A stretch of 64,000 nt of DNA from positions 94,458,501-94,522,500 of the forward strand of contig CM059585.1 in the NCBI GenBank assembly GCA_030407085.1, given 5' to 3'. Shown here piece by piece: positions 22,198 to 34,290 of this stretch. The position numbers were made by a program, and so were the translations under genes. This DNA comes from Trichopria drosophilae (Eukaryota; Arthropoda; Insecta; Hymenoptera; Diapriidae). The notes under the pieces were generated by a model. That model was not told where the DNA came from. It ran no database searches and worked only from the letters and a program-made list of their open reading frames with translations. Numbering within the stretch: position 1 is the stretch's first letter; each line of letters starts with the position of its first letter.

Positions 22198-22995
22198 CAT
22201 CACATTTTTCAATTTTTTTTTTAATACTAATAGGTATTTGCATAGGTTGTGGTGTCTACAGTCTACACTTTTTTTCAAGTCGGCCCTGTAATTTTGGGCG
22301 TCCCACTGTAGGCAAGAAGGCATCTAAAAACGGACAAAAGTCCACTTCAGAATTTCGAATTTTGAATTTCATAGTCTAATTGTATAGTATATGGTACAAC
22401 TTTTTGTAAAATATTATACCAATGGGTCAAATATTATGGCGTGCATTTTATTTTGTATTAAAAAATTGTATTAAAAAATTTAAAATGTTTGGTATACTAA
22501 AAGTAAGATTATTCTTTCAAATCGATTATTTTTATCACTTCTAAACGTTATATCTTTGTTATAACATGCAGTATGTTGAACCAAAACAAAGACAAATTAA
22601 AAATAGTCTGTATTGTAAAAAATAAAGCACATTCTATGTAGGTGAACGTTTTTTTTTTCTAAATGCACTTGCTTCTGTTTTGTAGTTCTCCTAACTTCCA
22701 CACGATATCATAAAAAATGAAAGTGGAATCTCTTCTATGTGAAATTAACTTTCAGTTAAATTTGCCCATTTTTGCCCGTTTTGTATTTTAACGAAGTTAC
22801 ACTTGAAATAAAGCGTAAACAATTTTTTTTGCCACTACATAAATTCTTACAAAGGAGATCTTGATCTATAAAGTTCGGAGCTCATTAGTATTATCACGAA
22901 ATTATTTTTATATTATATTCAACTTCACCTTCTCCCATACAAGCTCCTTGAGAGCTTCTGGGACCTCTTTGAATAGAAAACACAACCGTGAATAA
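22198..22995. other. Unassigned AT-rich sequence
   Basis: No gene or repeat is recognised. The reading frame of the acidic open frame downstream can be followed upstream from the TAA at 22993-22995 for about 30 more codons, but without any recognisable similarity. Confidence 0.4.
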
Positions 22996-23283
22996 AATCT
23001 TGAAGATGTCTTTTACAGAGCAATGGATACATCGGACACAAAAATATCCAGTATAGGTCTTAATATGCGATTAAAACAAAAAAAGTTTCTGTCAATTTCC
23101 GAAAGTGTACGAGATTTATTACATGTGTCGGTAGTAGAGCCCAACGAAGAAGAAGAATCTGGCGAAAACATCGAAGACTACGAAGAAGAAAATGATAATA
23201 CTGGACTCGCGGAAACGTTGAAATTGTTGGATGACATTATATTGTCAGAAGATGAAGAAGTCGATGGCGATGACAATCCATGA
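22996..23283 (+). pseudogene. Acidic open frame with poly(A)-like tail, likely retrocopy
   Basis: The frame is open from 22996 to TGA at 23281; the first ATG is at 23023 (86 codons). The protein has a basic, mixed N-terminal part (about residues 15-35, with RLKQKKFLS) and a strongly acidic second half (NEEEESGENIEDYEEENDN, then SEDEEVDGDDNP at the end). Such composition is unlikely by chance in AT-rich DNA. AATAAA occurs at 23323 and 23342, followed by an A-rich tract to about 23371, as expected for a 3' UTR and poly(A) tail of a processed copy. TTTTACAG at 23011-23018 could instead be a splice acceptor, making this the last exon of a gene entering from the left. The family is not recognised; an acidic region of a nuclear protein or of a transposon protein are both possible. 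Confidence 0.35.
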
Positions 23284-23322
23284 AGTAATATTTGTCGTAT
23301 ATTGGGAAAAAAAAACAAGTAA

Positions 23323-23371
23323 AATAAAGTTTAAAAAAAGCAATAAAACAAAAAACCAAAAAAAAAACAAA
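23323..23371 (+). promoter_or_regulatory. Two AATAAA signals and an A-rich tract
   Basis: AATAAA at 23323-23328 and 23342-23347 lie 40-60 bp after the stop codon of the acidic open frame and run into A-rich sequence interrupted by C. The spacing fits a polyadenylation region or the decayed tail of a retrocopy. A-rich DNA makes chance matches possible. Confidence 0.35.
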
Positions 23372-23504
23372 GAGGCTAAAATACTCCCCACGTCCACGTC
23401 GTTAGTCTTGGATCATGCTAAGAGGAAGTACATAAATTGTGTGCAATAAAACTGCCCAGTAGTTGAAAATCCGCTCAATCAAAGATTATTACTCTGCCAT
23501 GTGA

Positions 23505-23850
23505 ATTTTGTTCAGACCTTTTGAATGCTGTAAATCTGACCTCATATTTGTCGTAATGAACGATCTGATAAACCCCTACGTAGCAGGTTTTATAATTATT
23601 CAATGGTTTTTTGTAGAACTCATCCGTCATGTTGGATCGGCTATTTTGAATTTTGTTAATTTGACCTCATATTCGTAATCAACGACCCCAAAAACCCCCG
23701 AGTACCGAGATTTAAGTGATTTCGTTTCTTTTTTCAAAATTCTTCCGCCACATTGGATCCGCCATTTTTAATTGTCGAAAATGGATGCCAGATTCGTATT
23801 CAGCGACCCCAAAAACCCCTAAGTAACGAGTTTCGATCAAATCCGTTCAA
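23505..23850 (-). repeat. 122-bp dispersed repeat, three inverted units
   Basis: The landmarks (C/G)TAAT(G/C)AACGA and CAGCGACCCCAAAAACCCC recur at 23561, 23683 and 23804, giving periods of 122 and 121 bp. The third boundary reads TTCCGCCACATTGGATCCGC, then CATTTTTAATT, which is the reverse complement of the double YY1-like block. This is the longest array of the family in the window. Confidence 0.75.
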
Positions 23851-23859
23851 ATCTTGCAT

Positions 23860-25532
23860 AGTGTCCGTTATTGAATGCCTTCTGGCCCATAGTGCGTCCG
23901 GGTGTTTCGAAACTTAGTTACACATCCAGGTATACTTGTCTATGGTTTTATTTCTCTGGCACTGTAGTTTATTATCGTCCAGGCAAACCGACAGCCGTAG
24001 ACCGGTGGTCAGTGCGGTTCGCGGCTCGTTCAAGTAAAGGGTCGTAGTTTGGCGATTACTATTTTGAGGGTTACCCTTTGAGAACTGCCTTGGCTCCAGC
24101 TAACAACCCATTGTTGAAAGAGACCGATGCTTTCATTTCATACAAGATATTAACATCTGATAATATGTCTGGGTCGGTCATGGTTTCCGCAATTTTCCAT
24201 GATGCTGGATGCGATACAAAAGGAATAAAGTCATCATGTAGCGTAGAAGTTTTATATCTAGATATGTAAACATTATGATATTATCCTGTCCTATGCTCAA
24301 CAAGTTCAGTTAAAAAATGAAAAATTTGGTTATTTTAACTAGAAAATGGTATTGAGTAACGCCTAATTATTTTTATAGTTGAAATAATCAGAAATTTCTT
24401 ATTAACATTTTTCTGGCAGTTTGAATCGATTTTTCGGGTAATCCGTACAAGAATTTAATGTTAAAATAATCAGAATATTTTACCAGAAAAATTTGTTAAC
24501 GTTACTGTAACTGACATTGTAGGTTAAAATTACTATTTTTCTTAGAATCGTAATAAGAACTTTTAGTTTAAATAAATCCAACAACTGTATGTTGTGGTTA
24601 TAAACAATAATATCACAAATTGAAAAGTGATATGCAAATTACGTCACAGTTTGCTTTTCCCGAGTGTGCTTTCGAAATTGTTTACAAATCTAACTAAAAT
24701 ACGACTTCAGCCATTGTTCTCCTGATGGAGAACAGGGTTTTAGCATGAAAACAAAAATGGAAATGAAAAAACACGTTTTTTAATTATTAAAAGTTGAGGG
24801 ATTAACATAAGGATCTGAAATTTTGCAAATTACTATCTTTTTGGATCATAAATATGTATGCGTCTACGACTAGACCCGTTATAGTAGCTTCTGATGTAAA
24901 TGACCAAAACAATTGACTACTCCTCAGTAAGCTCAGCCGTGTATATACTAACTACCCATAACCGGAAGCAACTTTTTATAACTACTGTTGTACCTTTAAC
25001 AATATATAAAAGACACGTGGATGCCAATGCTTGTGCGGAAACTTCCTATTCTATTTTCTTGAGCACAATGACCTTTACCTTGCATACTTCATTAGCGCTG
25101 ATAGAAAAATGAACGATACTTTGTTTTGTATGGCACGAGAAAAGAGAGGCCGTGAGGGATATTGTATCGATTCTTTATCGTAGGCACGCGAAGTCAGAAC
25201 AGGGCTCTACCACAATCTTCAATACTTCGTCGTTATCTGTTGGGAAAAAATAGTTTACTCTGTAAAACGATTAATATCGAAGTTGGTGAGTACTTATGTG
25301 CTTAACGGTAGATGACGTGGACACAAAGGGGACAAATAAAAACTGGTTGTCATGGAGGACTTTGTTTGTTTCTGGCGCGTGTACATGGTTTTTATGCATA
25401 CATTTCTTGGGCATTAATTTTTATCTTTGCTGTGTGCACACGTGTATACATATGAAGTAGGTGTGCACGTCATCGGCATTCAAGGGGTAGCGTGTCATGC
25501 GTCGGCGTTGCTCAGTGGGTTCATTTTTTAAC
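23860..25532. other. Unassigned sequence
   Basis: No gene or repeat family is recognised. A short perfect stem (TGTTCTCC/GGAGAACA, loop TGAT) lies at about 24716-24735. Positions about 25370-25660 become CpG-rich. Confidence 0.4.
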
Positions 25533-25619
25533 ATGGACGTCGCGTCGGTTTCGGTTTGCTGCAGCGTACGCATTTTTATCCTGTTCGCAACGCATGCAAT
25601 TGAATCGAAAACCTTCTAA
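25533..25619 (+). other. Candidate 28-codon small open frame in a CpG-rich block
   Basis: TTAACATGG gives a fair insect start context. The frame (MDVASVSVCCSVRIFILF, then ATHAIESKTF and stop) has a hydrophobic N-terminal segment like a weak signal or membrane peptide, and mostly G or C at codon third positions, unlike its surroundings. It lies in the local CpG-rich block of about 25370-25660. This could equally be promoter DNA or a first exon with a chance frame. No family is recognised. Confidence 0.15.
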
Positions 25620-26664
25620 ATCACCCGCATTCTGCACGAATAGTAAGTTTTCGTGGTAGGTGGTTCAATATCAATATATCTACGTGCACGCACACCGAAA
25701 AAATTGATTATGGCAAGAAATTTTTATTAAATTCATTTCATTCTTCAATTTAGATTCTAAAAGTTTTGCACTTAGATAAAGTTATTTCCAACTAGTATAG
25801 GCTTACAAATGGTTGTCCGAACAAGTTCCTTAGTACACTGATCTATAAGCAATAAATTTATAATATTATAACTGGATCCTAAAAGTAAAAGATTCCTTCG
25901 CTGTATCCGCATTTAGATATATTCTATACTCTCCCGTATTGTCAACTTTCTGCATTGAATTTTTTGTAATTGTGACCACCGCTTTGTTATCCTTTCGGTT
26001 TTCACTTTTCAGTAAAGTGACGGAAATATTGCGCTGTACAATTTTTTTTAATGATCCGTATTTGGACCCCCGCTTGCGTCAAACGTTCTATGCCCACATT
26101 CACATCTGCGGTAGTTATAGATACAGCGAGAACTACGTAGGAACACCATAAGAAATGAATATTGAAGTACTAATGCCTACAACTTCTCTAATGAGCCCTT
26201 AGGTGGTAGAATTCTTTCAACATCTGCGAAATGACGTTTTAGGAACGAGTTTTGAGGATTATATTGGCAATGCTGCGGCTTACTAAACTTCAGAACTACT
26301 CGACAACTTCTTCTCAACTACGTTAAACAACCTTCTACTTTTCTTTTGGAGGCAATACAAAAATAATAATAGGCTCTACCGCATTGTGCAGTACGCCAAA
26401 TGTGAACAATACTCACAAAAGCATATGGCATATAAAACTATAAATGTTATTTTTATGGGAAGTTCAAGAAAATTCATAAAATGTTCCTTCAGGGTCCAGA
26501 CTTCGAGGTTACTTCGAGGAGCGCTAGAAGGCGCGCTTATCTAAAACGAAAGAACTAATCTGTATGGAGGAAGTAGTATAAACCGGCATAGCGGGAATGC
26601 TTAAGAAAGCTTACGAACACGTCAAATCTCGATAGATAGTTTGCTCGTTTAGGGCAAAAATATA
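25620..26664. other. Unassigned AT-rich sequence
   Basis: No gene or repeat is recognised. Open frames are short and of chance-like composition. Confidence 0.4.
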
Positions 26665-27318
26665 TACAGGGTGATCCGAAAGTATGGAAACGCCTAAATA
26701 TCGCAGCGGACATGCACCCCCGCTGAGTTAATTCGCAATTCCGGGAGTTTTAAGTTTGACCTTCAAATGACCTTGCCAGAAAAATAGACCACATCGTATT
26801 CGGACGTAAAATTTTGTGCTCTTTCCGTATCCATGAAAAATAGGGATTTCCATTTGAAAAAATAAACATGACTTTGGAATAATCTTCCAGGTCATATTCA
26901 AGGTCAAATTCAATGATATCGTTAAATACCCGGAGAAAAATCCGTCAACTTTTGTATTTATGATTTTCCCCGAAAATGCATTCCCGTTGAGTTAATTCGC
27001 AGTTCCGGGAGTTTTAAGTTTGACCTTCAAATGACCTTGCCGGAAAAATCGACCATATCATATTCGGATGTAAAATTTTGTGCTCTTTCCGAATCCATGA
27101 AAAAATAGGGGTTTCCATTTGAAAAAATAAACTTGACCTTGGAATAACCTTCGAGGTCATGTTCAAGGTCAAATTCAATGGTACCGTTAAATAGACAGGG
27201 ACAAATCCTTAAACTTTTGTCTGAAACATTTTCCCCGAATGTTTCCCCGAATGTTGAAAATAAAAATGGACTCCCGCTGAGATATTTAGGCGTTTCCATA
27301 CTTTTGGATCACCCTGTA
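26665..27318. mobile_element. 654-bp TIR element with two internal tandem units
   Basis: The ends TACAGGGTGATCCGAAAGTA and (reverse complement) TACAGGGTGATCCAAAAGTA continue as matching terminal repeats for about 46 bp through TGGAAACGCCTAAATATC. Flanking sequence is TATA-rich, consistent with a TA target. Inside, CCCG(C/T)TGAG starts two tandem units at 26718 and 26983 (265 and 290 bp), and a third start at 27273 runs straight into the right end. Each unit carries clustered TGACCTT/AAGGTCA motifs: TGACCTTCAAATGACCTTG near its start and ATTCAAGGTCAAATTC near its end. No transposase. A non-autonomous DNA transposon with internal amplification. Confidence 0.85.
26718..27272 (+). repeat. Tandem duplication (265- and 290-bp units) rich in AAGGTCA
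   Basis: The two units share long blocks (GAGTTAATTCGCA, TTCCGGGAGTTTTAAGTTTG, AAAATTTTGTGCTCTTTCCG, TTTCCATTTGAAAAAATAAA). Perfect TCAAGGTCA occurs at 26898-26906 and 27163-27171, and TGACCTTG at 26769-26776 and 27032-27039. TCAAGGTCA is the known monomer site for FTZ-F1/ERR-class nuclear receptors. Occupancy is inference. Confidence 0.7.
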
Positions 27319-28589
27319 TATTTGTCTATAATATATTTACGACAGCGAATTGCAATAAATTATCTTCTTAACAAATAACGTAATAGAACACTCAACAAAA
27401 TTGGTCTGGTTACAACAAGAATCTCTTATCCTAAATATACCTTTTTAATAATCTTGTTTACATATTCAATCTTTTTTTTTTGAGGGATTTTTTTGTCAAT
27501 ACATAACATGTTTATTTATACTCATGTTCTGATATACTTGTCTAACATTGAATTTATCGCGGTCATTCATTTCGCATGGATAGAAGGATATCGCCTTTCA
27601 CTACTGAGCACTTTCTATCTTCTTTACTTTTAAGGAAAAGTGGAACAACGAAAGTAACATATCAGTACGTGAGATGGTTACTGCGTAAGACATTTAACGT
27701 TATGTGATATTGAACTCGTGGCATACCTGTGTCTATGATTAAGAGTACACAAAAATAATCACCAACAATTAAAAGTTTTCTGTAACACCCAGTTCCCTTT
27801 ACTCGAAGAGCAAACAATCGTTCCCTTTCCAAGTCATTCCACTACACTCAGCACAACCCACGCATAGTCCACGAAATTCACCCTAAGCTGTCAAATCTCA
27901 GAAAAATCACTCATTCTGCCTCTATAAGAGGAGAAACTTCTACTTTTCCCGTGAGATTGCGTTATCTGCTTTATGGGGTTGACCTTGCTTTTCAGGAAAT
28001 ACATGTTGGAATGATTTAAGGTCTACGATTCATAATTACGGAATTGCTAGGAAACTTGATTATGCTGACAATATAGATGCGCAAGAACAACAGCAATTAA
28101 TTAATATTGTTGCCGTTTAGATAACTAATGGAGCAAGGGAGGCGAGATAACGGGAGTATCAATCATTGTGTATATATATATATACGAGTCTGCAAGATGT
28201 GACAAATAACGTCGGTATCTGCGATGCTTTCCACATGTGCCGTCGCAATACGTCTATTAAATTTATTTTTTATGGCGCTTACTAACTTTATTTCGAAGAA
28301 CATAAATATTTTATTCACTTCAGCTTTCTGACATGCATCTTGTCGGTTTTCATAACGGTAGGCAAATACTCGATCTACTTTCACCTCATATTTTGGCTTG
28401 AAACAAATTTTGAAAGCATGAAATTATCCCTCATAAGAGATATAGTAACATTATTGACATAATACTAGTCAATTGTGTTAACCATTCGACTTTGCCAAAA
28501 AACACACATTTAAAGATACGTTCTTTAATTCTTAACTGCTGAATTTAAATCACAGATTGATCAGTTTTTATGGGTAATTAAAGTTCAAA
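27319..28589. other. Unassigned AT-rich sequence
   Basis: No gene is recognised. A short TA run lies at 28171-28184. The strand bias and short open frames look like chance. Confidence 0.45.
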
Positions 28590-29260
<671 letters not shown>

Positions 29261-29496
29261 TTCAGTTCTGTGCATATTTATCACACAGTATGTTATTTCT
29301 ATGATTATTATCGCAAATATCTATCTAAAAATAAAATTCAATATCTCTTTTTTCTTTAGTTCTGGTATCATTTTTTAGTCCAACGAGTTCAAAACAAGAT
29401 TTAATTTATACTCTTCAGGCGTGCCTTATTGACGTTTTTTTCTTCATTACTGGCTAGAGAACTGATGAACAATATTAGCCACCATCATTTTAAAAC

Positions 29497-29754
29497 TCGT
29501 CCTTGAATTCCACTAAGATATTTATAGCTTGCAAGTGAACATTTTTGTTTGATACGTCGTAATCATATCACCTTTTTACGATTCAGCTCGAAAGGAATAT
29601 CAATGAGCGTTATGTCAGAGGGGAAGCATTCGTCAATAAAATGAAAGGCGACATTTTTAAAGGGAATTTCAAAGCCCTAAGTCGAAAAATAAGAACATGC
29701 CATAACCACGCGTCGGTTGATCGTTTATATTAAGTTTTCTCTCGTCTCTCGCCG
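29497..29754 (+). repeat. 258-bp duplicated segment, copy 1
   Basis: The segment from TCGTCCTTGAATTCCACTAA to GTCTCTCGCCG is repeated at 30972-31229 with only two base differences that I can see (GGCGAC/GGCTAC and CATAACC/CATTACC). The flanks of the two copies are unrelated. The same orientation and 1475-bp spacing would fit a segmental duplication, a mobile sequence, or the long terminal repeats of a small element. The ends are not TG...CA, which argues against LTRs. Confidence 0.9.
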
Positions 29755-30726
29755 TACTTTAATTCCCGAAAACCTCGAAAACCTGATTGGTAGTTATTCC
29801 ACTTCTCCTGCATTCAGCTGTACATTCACCAATTGGTTGTATGTTTCTGATATACTATGCCCTCCACTTGCTCCCCTTCGCTACACGCACGTATGTGCAC
29901 GTAAGGTAAGTTCAATGTTCCATGTGGAACGACGTTTACATACCTATAGGGAATAACGAGTTGGGGGAATGTATAGCCTGCATACAGTGACGTCGTGCAT
30001 TTTATGGAAATTGAGGAATTGCAAAGATTGAGAAGGGATTATCAGTGGAATATTAACATAACCTAACCACACGTCGTATGTTTGGGTTTTAAATTACATG
30101 AATGCTTTAAATTTATCGACTGCTGGGGTGCATTCCATACGAACACGCGACCATACTTGATCGGTATTTGCTTTTTCTTGATTTTTACATGGTATACATT
30201 TTTATTTAAGTTGTGGAGTTTACTAGTAAGAGTCGTGGACTACGGCCAGGACCATGGTGGTACTGTCAATAGCGTTTGTTTCCGTATACACGGAAGTAAC
30301 AAAATGTATCTTATTGTAGCCGGGGAGTGTACATTTAAAGCTATTTCGGCACAGTGTTGCCAGAGTCAAGTCAATACATCGTGATCCGAAATATGGCTTA
30401 GATCATTGCTGAACCCAACAAAACCATATATTCTGATAAGCCCATTTTCAGAAGGATAATTCTTTAAGTGGTAAAATCTTAAAAATAAATCAATATTTAA
30501 AATACCCCAAAAGTATTTCCAAAGTAAATTTTATGAAAAATGTATTAATTGAAAAGCATTATCGACATAAGGCAAAGTGTTATGTCACAGTTGTGATATA
30601 AATAGTCCTAAAGTATTCTTGGTGAACGCTACACGAAATATATGACCATCTTGAAGTGCCAGTCGGCAACAGCGGATGTTTCGAACGCCCGTTCCAAAAA
30701 AATGTGTTCCAAACATGAATGTACCT
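29755..30726. other. Unassigned sequence between repeat copies
   Basis: No gene is recognised. A 100-codon open frame at 30082-30384 has mixed composition with Cys, His and Trp and two hydrophobic stretches, but no recognisable domain or splice context. CAATGTTCCATGTGGAACG near 29910 is a short palindrome. Confidence 0.4.
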
Positions 30727-31534
30727 TTAAATTTGGTGGGTTCTTCCTGCAACGCAATTGGTCGTGAATGCATCAACGAAAACATTTCAACGTGGTTGAA
30801 ATATTTTCCAAGCACCATCTGTCGGAATCCTTCCGATTCCCGAGCCAGCGGCTTTTTTGAAAAAACATTTTTAAAGAAAAACGTTAATAATGCTGATTGG
30901 AGATGTTAATTATATGAAAAATACGAAGAACCCGAAAATATGTGAAAAATTCAGAAAAAATAACGGGGAATTCGTCCTTGAATTCCACTAAGATATTTAT
31001 AGCTTGCAAGTGAACATTTTTGTTTGATACGTCGTAATCATATCACCTTTTTACGATTCAGCTCGAAAGGAATATCAATGAGCGTTATGTCAGAGGGGAA
31101 GCATTCGTCAATAAAATGAAAGGCTACATTTTTAAAGGGAATTTCAAAGCCCTAAGTCGAAAAATAAGAACATGCCATTACCACGCGTCGGTTGATCGTT
31201 TATATTAAGTTTTCTCTCGTCTCTCGCCGAGACGAGCTATATCTCCCCACATCCCTCCGCTCCGTTAATTTTTAATTAGCGGAGTATCTTAAGCATCCAT
31301 ATTTTTTCTGAATTTTTCACATATTTTCGGGTTCTTCGTATTTTTCATATAATTAACATCTCCAATCAGCATTTTTAACGTTTTTCTTTAAAAATGTTTT
31401 TTCAAAAAAGCCGCTGGACCGGGAATCGGAAGGATTCCGACAAATGGCGCTTGGAAAATATTGCAACCATGTTGAAATGTTTGATTGATTCAATCACGAC
31501 CAATTGCGTTGCAGGAAGAACCCACCAAATTTAA
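30727..31534. repeat. Foldback of two opposed family-R copies
   Basis: The left arm 30727-30962 (TTAAATTTGGTGGGTTCTTC to CAGAAAAAATA) and right arm 31300-31534 are reverse complements with moderate divergence. Each arm is a copy of the family-R repeat seen at 12.9 and 14.3 kb, including AGC(A/G)CCAT(C/T)TGTCGGAATC. The loop holds the second copy of the 258-bp segment plus a hairpin CTCCGCT/AGCGGAG near 31256-31284. The arrangement suggests two head-to-head insertions or one foldback transposon with a later insertion in its loop. Confidence 0.8.
30972..31229 (+). repeat. 258-bp duplicated segment, copy 2
   Basis: This is the near-identical partner of 29497-29754, located in the loop of the family-R foldback. 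At its right junction CTCGTCTCTCGCCGAGACGAG forms a short stem. Immediately to the left is the purine-rich AGAAAAAATAACGGGGAA. Confidence 0.9.
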
Positions 31535-31783
31535 ATTTATTAATTGTATAATATCATCCTGCAAAATGAATGTACCTTGTTTTGTCATACACAATCTTTC
31601 TCACAAGTGATAAAGACACTGGTTTTACCGTGTATCTTAAGCATCCATCTTTTAAATTTTTTCTTTCATAATAGCATTAAAGAAATATTCTTCTTCGATA
31701 TTTCAATATTTGTTTGCTTCGTGGGATATATGTGTTCTGGCAGCAACGCGGTAGGCGACGTTAGGTGTCCATCAGTAAGTTAA

Positions 31784-32239
31784 GGAGAGGGTACACACAA
31801 AAACTCAGCCCTATGAAATACAACTTTAAAAAATTTGAAAAAATTATTTCTGCAGTAATTTTTGACGAGGAATTCAGTAGTGTAAAAATAAAAAGTGAAA
31901 AAGTTATGCTTGTCCCGAAAATTTTAGGGCGAAAAAAGTTGCGTTTTTTAAAAAATGATTCTACATTTTTCTAAATTAATTTAAAAATGCCAAAAAATTA
32001 GATTGAACATAAAAACACATTTTCTAAATAATTACGGATGGATTTTAAAAAATTCCATTTTTTTTCGAAAAAATAATTTTGTTAAGGAAGAAAACAATTT
32101 TTTTAATGGCCAAAAAAATTGTTTACATTTTTTATTCTAGCACCACTGAATTCCACGTCAAAAATTACTAAAGAAATAATTTTTTCAAATTTTTTAAAGT
32201 TGTATTTTATAGAGCTGAGTTTTTGGGTGTACCCTCCCC
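31784..32239. mobile_element. 456-bp MITE flanked by TTAA
   Basis: The ends GGAGAGGGTACACACAAAAA and (reverse complement) GGGGAGGGTACACCCAAAAA lie directly inside TTAA at 31780-31783 and 32240-32243. The inverted arms continue through CAGC(C/T)CTATGAAATACAAC-like sequence and ATTTTTGACG(A/T)GGAATTCAG for about 110 bp. TTAA is the known target of piggyBac-type elements (and Kolobok). No transposase. Open frames on the two strands mirror each other. Confidence 0.75.
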
Positions 32240-32243
32240 TTAA

Positions 32244-33574
32244 TGGTCTACCTCTCGAAGGCTTCAGAAAAATCAAGCAGAAACTGCCTTTGCTCTCAAC
32301 TGCGGATTGTATTCTTAACGTATCATTCTGACTGGATAATATGTACATTTCTTTTACCTAACCTTTTTAAACTCCTATATCAATTGTGCATAAGATGAAT
32401 ATTTGCTATAGGAGTTTAAATTTTGGATCATCAAGTTGCAAAAAGTGTTTTGATATTAGGTCTACTCGACCTTTGTTGACATTGGACTTGTTTATTTTAT
32501 TTTTCATTTGCAATCTTTTTCATTCTCTTTCATTGTCCATAATGTTTGCGAATTCTTGATTTGCTTGTGATCTGTATTGAAAACTACACTTGCTACATTG
32601 GTCAGAAATGAAGATATTACCCCATTCTATACCGATACTACTTAAAGCGCATTCACTCATTAATAAGCGATTCTATATCTTTTCTGCAAATGAATTAACC
32701 AATTTTTTGTTCTTCCCGCATTTCTCAGAATCTGGCATGCGTGAGGCGTCCTGCAGGAAGAACGTGATTCGTAACGCCAATAACCCATGACCAACCGTGA
32801 ATAATGCATGACAATTTTTTCTATGCAGTTCTCTAATGTGGAAAGGATTAAAATTAAATTCTCATCACCTAATGCATACTTATTTATAGTTTCTAATTTC
32901 AATAAATCGATAATCATTAATATATAAACTAGGCGTTTGGATGCTACTGAGAAGATTAAGTTATTTTTTAAACAATTTTTTGTATAAATTAAAATCTCAG
33001 GTAAAAACTAGCTCATTAGGTAAGAAATTTCAGATATTTTAGGTTATGTACAGAAAAGATGAAATGCTCTTCCAACGGTCTACACATATGGTTAGACATA
33101 CAGAATTTGAACAATTTTTTTATTTTGTTTACTAATTCAGTGTTAATAATGTTGTGTTGGGACATATTCATTTCCACTGGACCAAATGTCTATTTACAAG
33201 TTGTTTATCAACGTTTCTTGGATCACTGAGTATTAATCTGAAGCCAGAAAATTGAAAGCTCCCTTTTCAAATTGTTAAAATTGACAATATGAATGCTTAT
33301 GACGTCAAGATAATTTGTTGAAATCGAAATGGCTGTAACTTTGTAAGAAGAGTGATTCAACTGCTCATAACCAATTCTTGTACACCTGCGCAATCTTTTT
33401 ATAAAACGAGATCGTTTTGAACCAAATTTTCGTGCTCCAGACAACTATTTGAATATGGTATTTTTGAATATAGTAAAATTAAAGTCCAATTTGTAGGAAT
33501 CGAACCTGAGAATCCTACAGTAACAAGTTTTATACAAATAAATTAAGGAATGTTTTAGTATTTTGTGCACCACG
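32244..33574. other. Unassigned AT-rich sequence with one hairpin
   Basis: TTTAAACTCCTATA (32366-32379) pairs exactly with TATAGGAGTTTAAA (32407-32420) around 27 nt. This would make a 55-nt hairpin, at the small end for a microRNA precursor. A lone T-arm-like GGTTCGATTCCTAC (minus strand near 33495) has no other tRNA features. Confidence 0.45.
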
Positions 33575-33790
33575 TTCAACCCGCCATTTTAAATTTGACA
33601 AACCTAAGGTCAGACTAGGAAGCAGTGACACTGGAAACATTCCAGTAAAAAATCTCGTAAAAGTTGATGTGTTTTTAAAATTTTTATTCGCCATATTGGA
33701 TCTGCCAGTTTTAATTGGTAAAACTAAGGTGGGATTCGCAATGAGCTTCTCTGAAAATCTTGGAGTAACGGTTTTCGAATTAAATTAATT
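33575..33790 (-). repeat. 122-bp dispersed repeat, two inverted units
   Basis: CAACCCGCCATTTTAAATTT and ATTGGATCTGCCAGTTTTAA begin equivalent segments about 120 bp apart. TCGCCATATTGG at about 33691 is the reverse complement of CCAATATGGCGA. The GCGACCCC landmarks have diverged (GCAGTGACACTGG, GCTTCTCTG). Confidence 0.6.
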
Positions 33791-34290
33791 TCCTTTGCAA
33801 ATCCTTATTAATACCCATGATTAATATTAACAATTCAGTCAATTATATTCGGTAATATTGAAATTGAGCTACAGGACATACCGTGTGAGCAAAAGGTGAA
33901 AGTTCCTCAGTTTTACGAATCGCCGTTGATGTTTACGGCATAATTGATGATTTGCCAATTCAACTTTTCCAAATAAGAGAAAGTAAAGAAGACCTAGTTA
34001 TCTTAATTTTCTGATACGTTATGGTAGTGATTCCTTCTCTATATAATATTGAAACACGCAGCAATATGCGTACTTTAAAATCTATTAATCATAGATTTTG
34101 TATTTCGTAAATCCTACATAACCAATCAATTATAAAAGGATAAATTTTAAAGGATAAACATCATACACAGAAACAAAAGGCTTGGTTTCAGATATTTTGG
34201 ACCCGTTTTTTTTTTATTTCAGATATCTTGGGCTAGTGCCACTTGGGACAAACTTCCGAAAACACCCCCAACCTAATTGAATGTACATTA
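33791..34290. other. Unassigned AT-rich sequence
   Basis: No gene or repeat is recognised; a T-run occurs near 34208. Confidence 0.45.

Noticed and set aside
24330..24545. Possible weak inverted repeat in AT-rich sequence
   Set aside because: Matches are short and consist of low-complexity TTTT/AAAA strings; no ends or target duplication could be defined.
33482..33530. tRNA T-arm-like GGTTCGATTCCTAC on the minus strand
   Set aside because: No D-arm, anticodon arm or acceptor pairing accompanies the B-box-like sequence.
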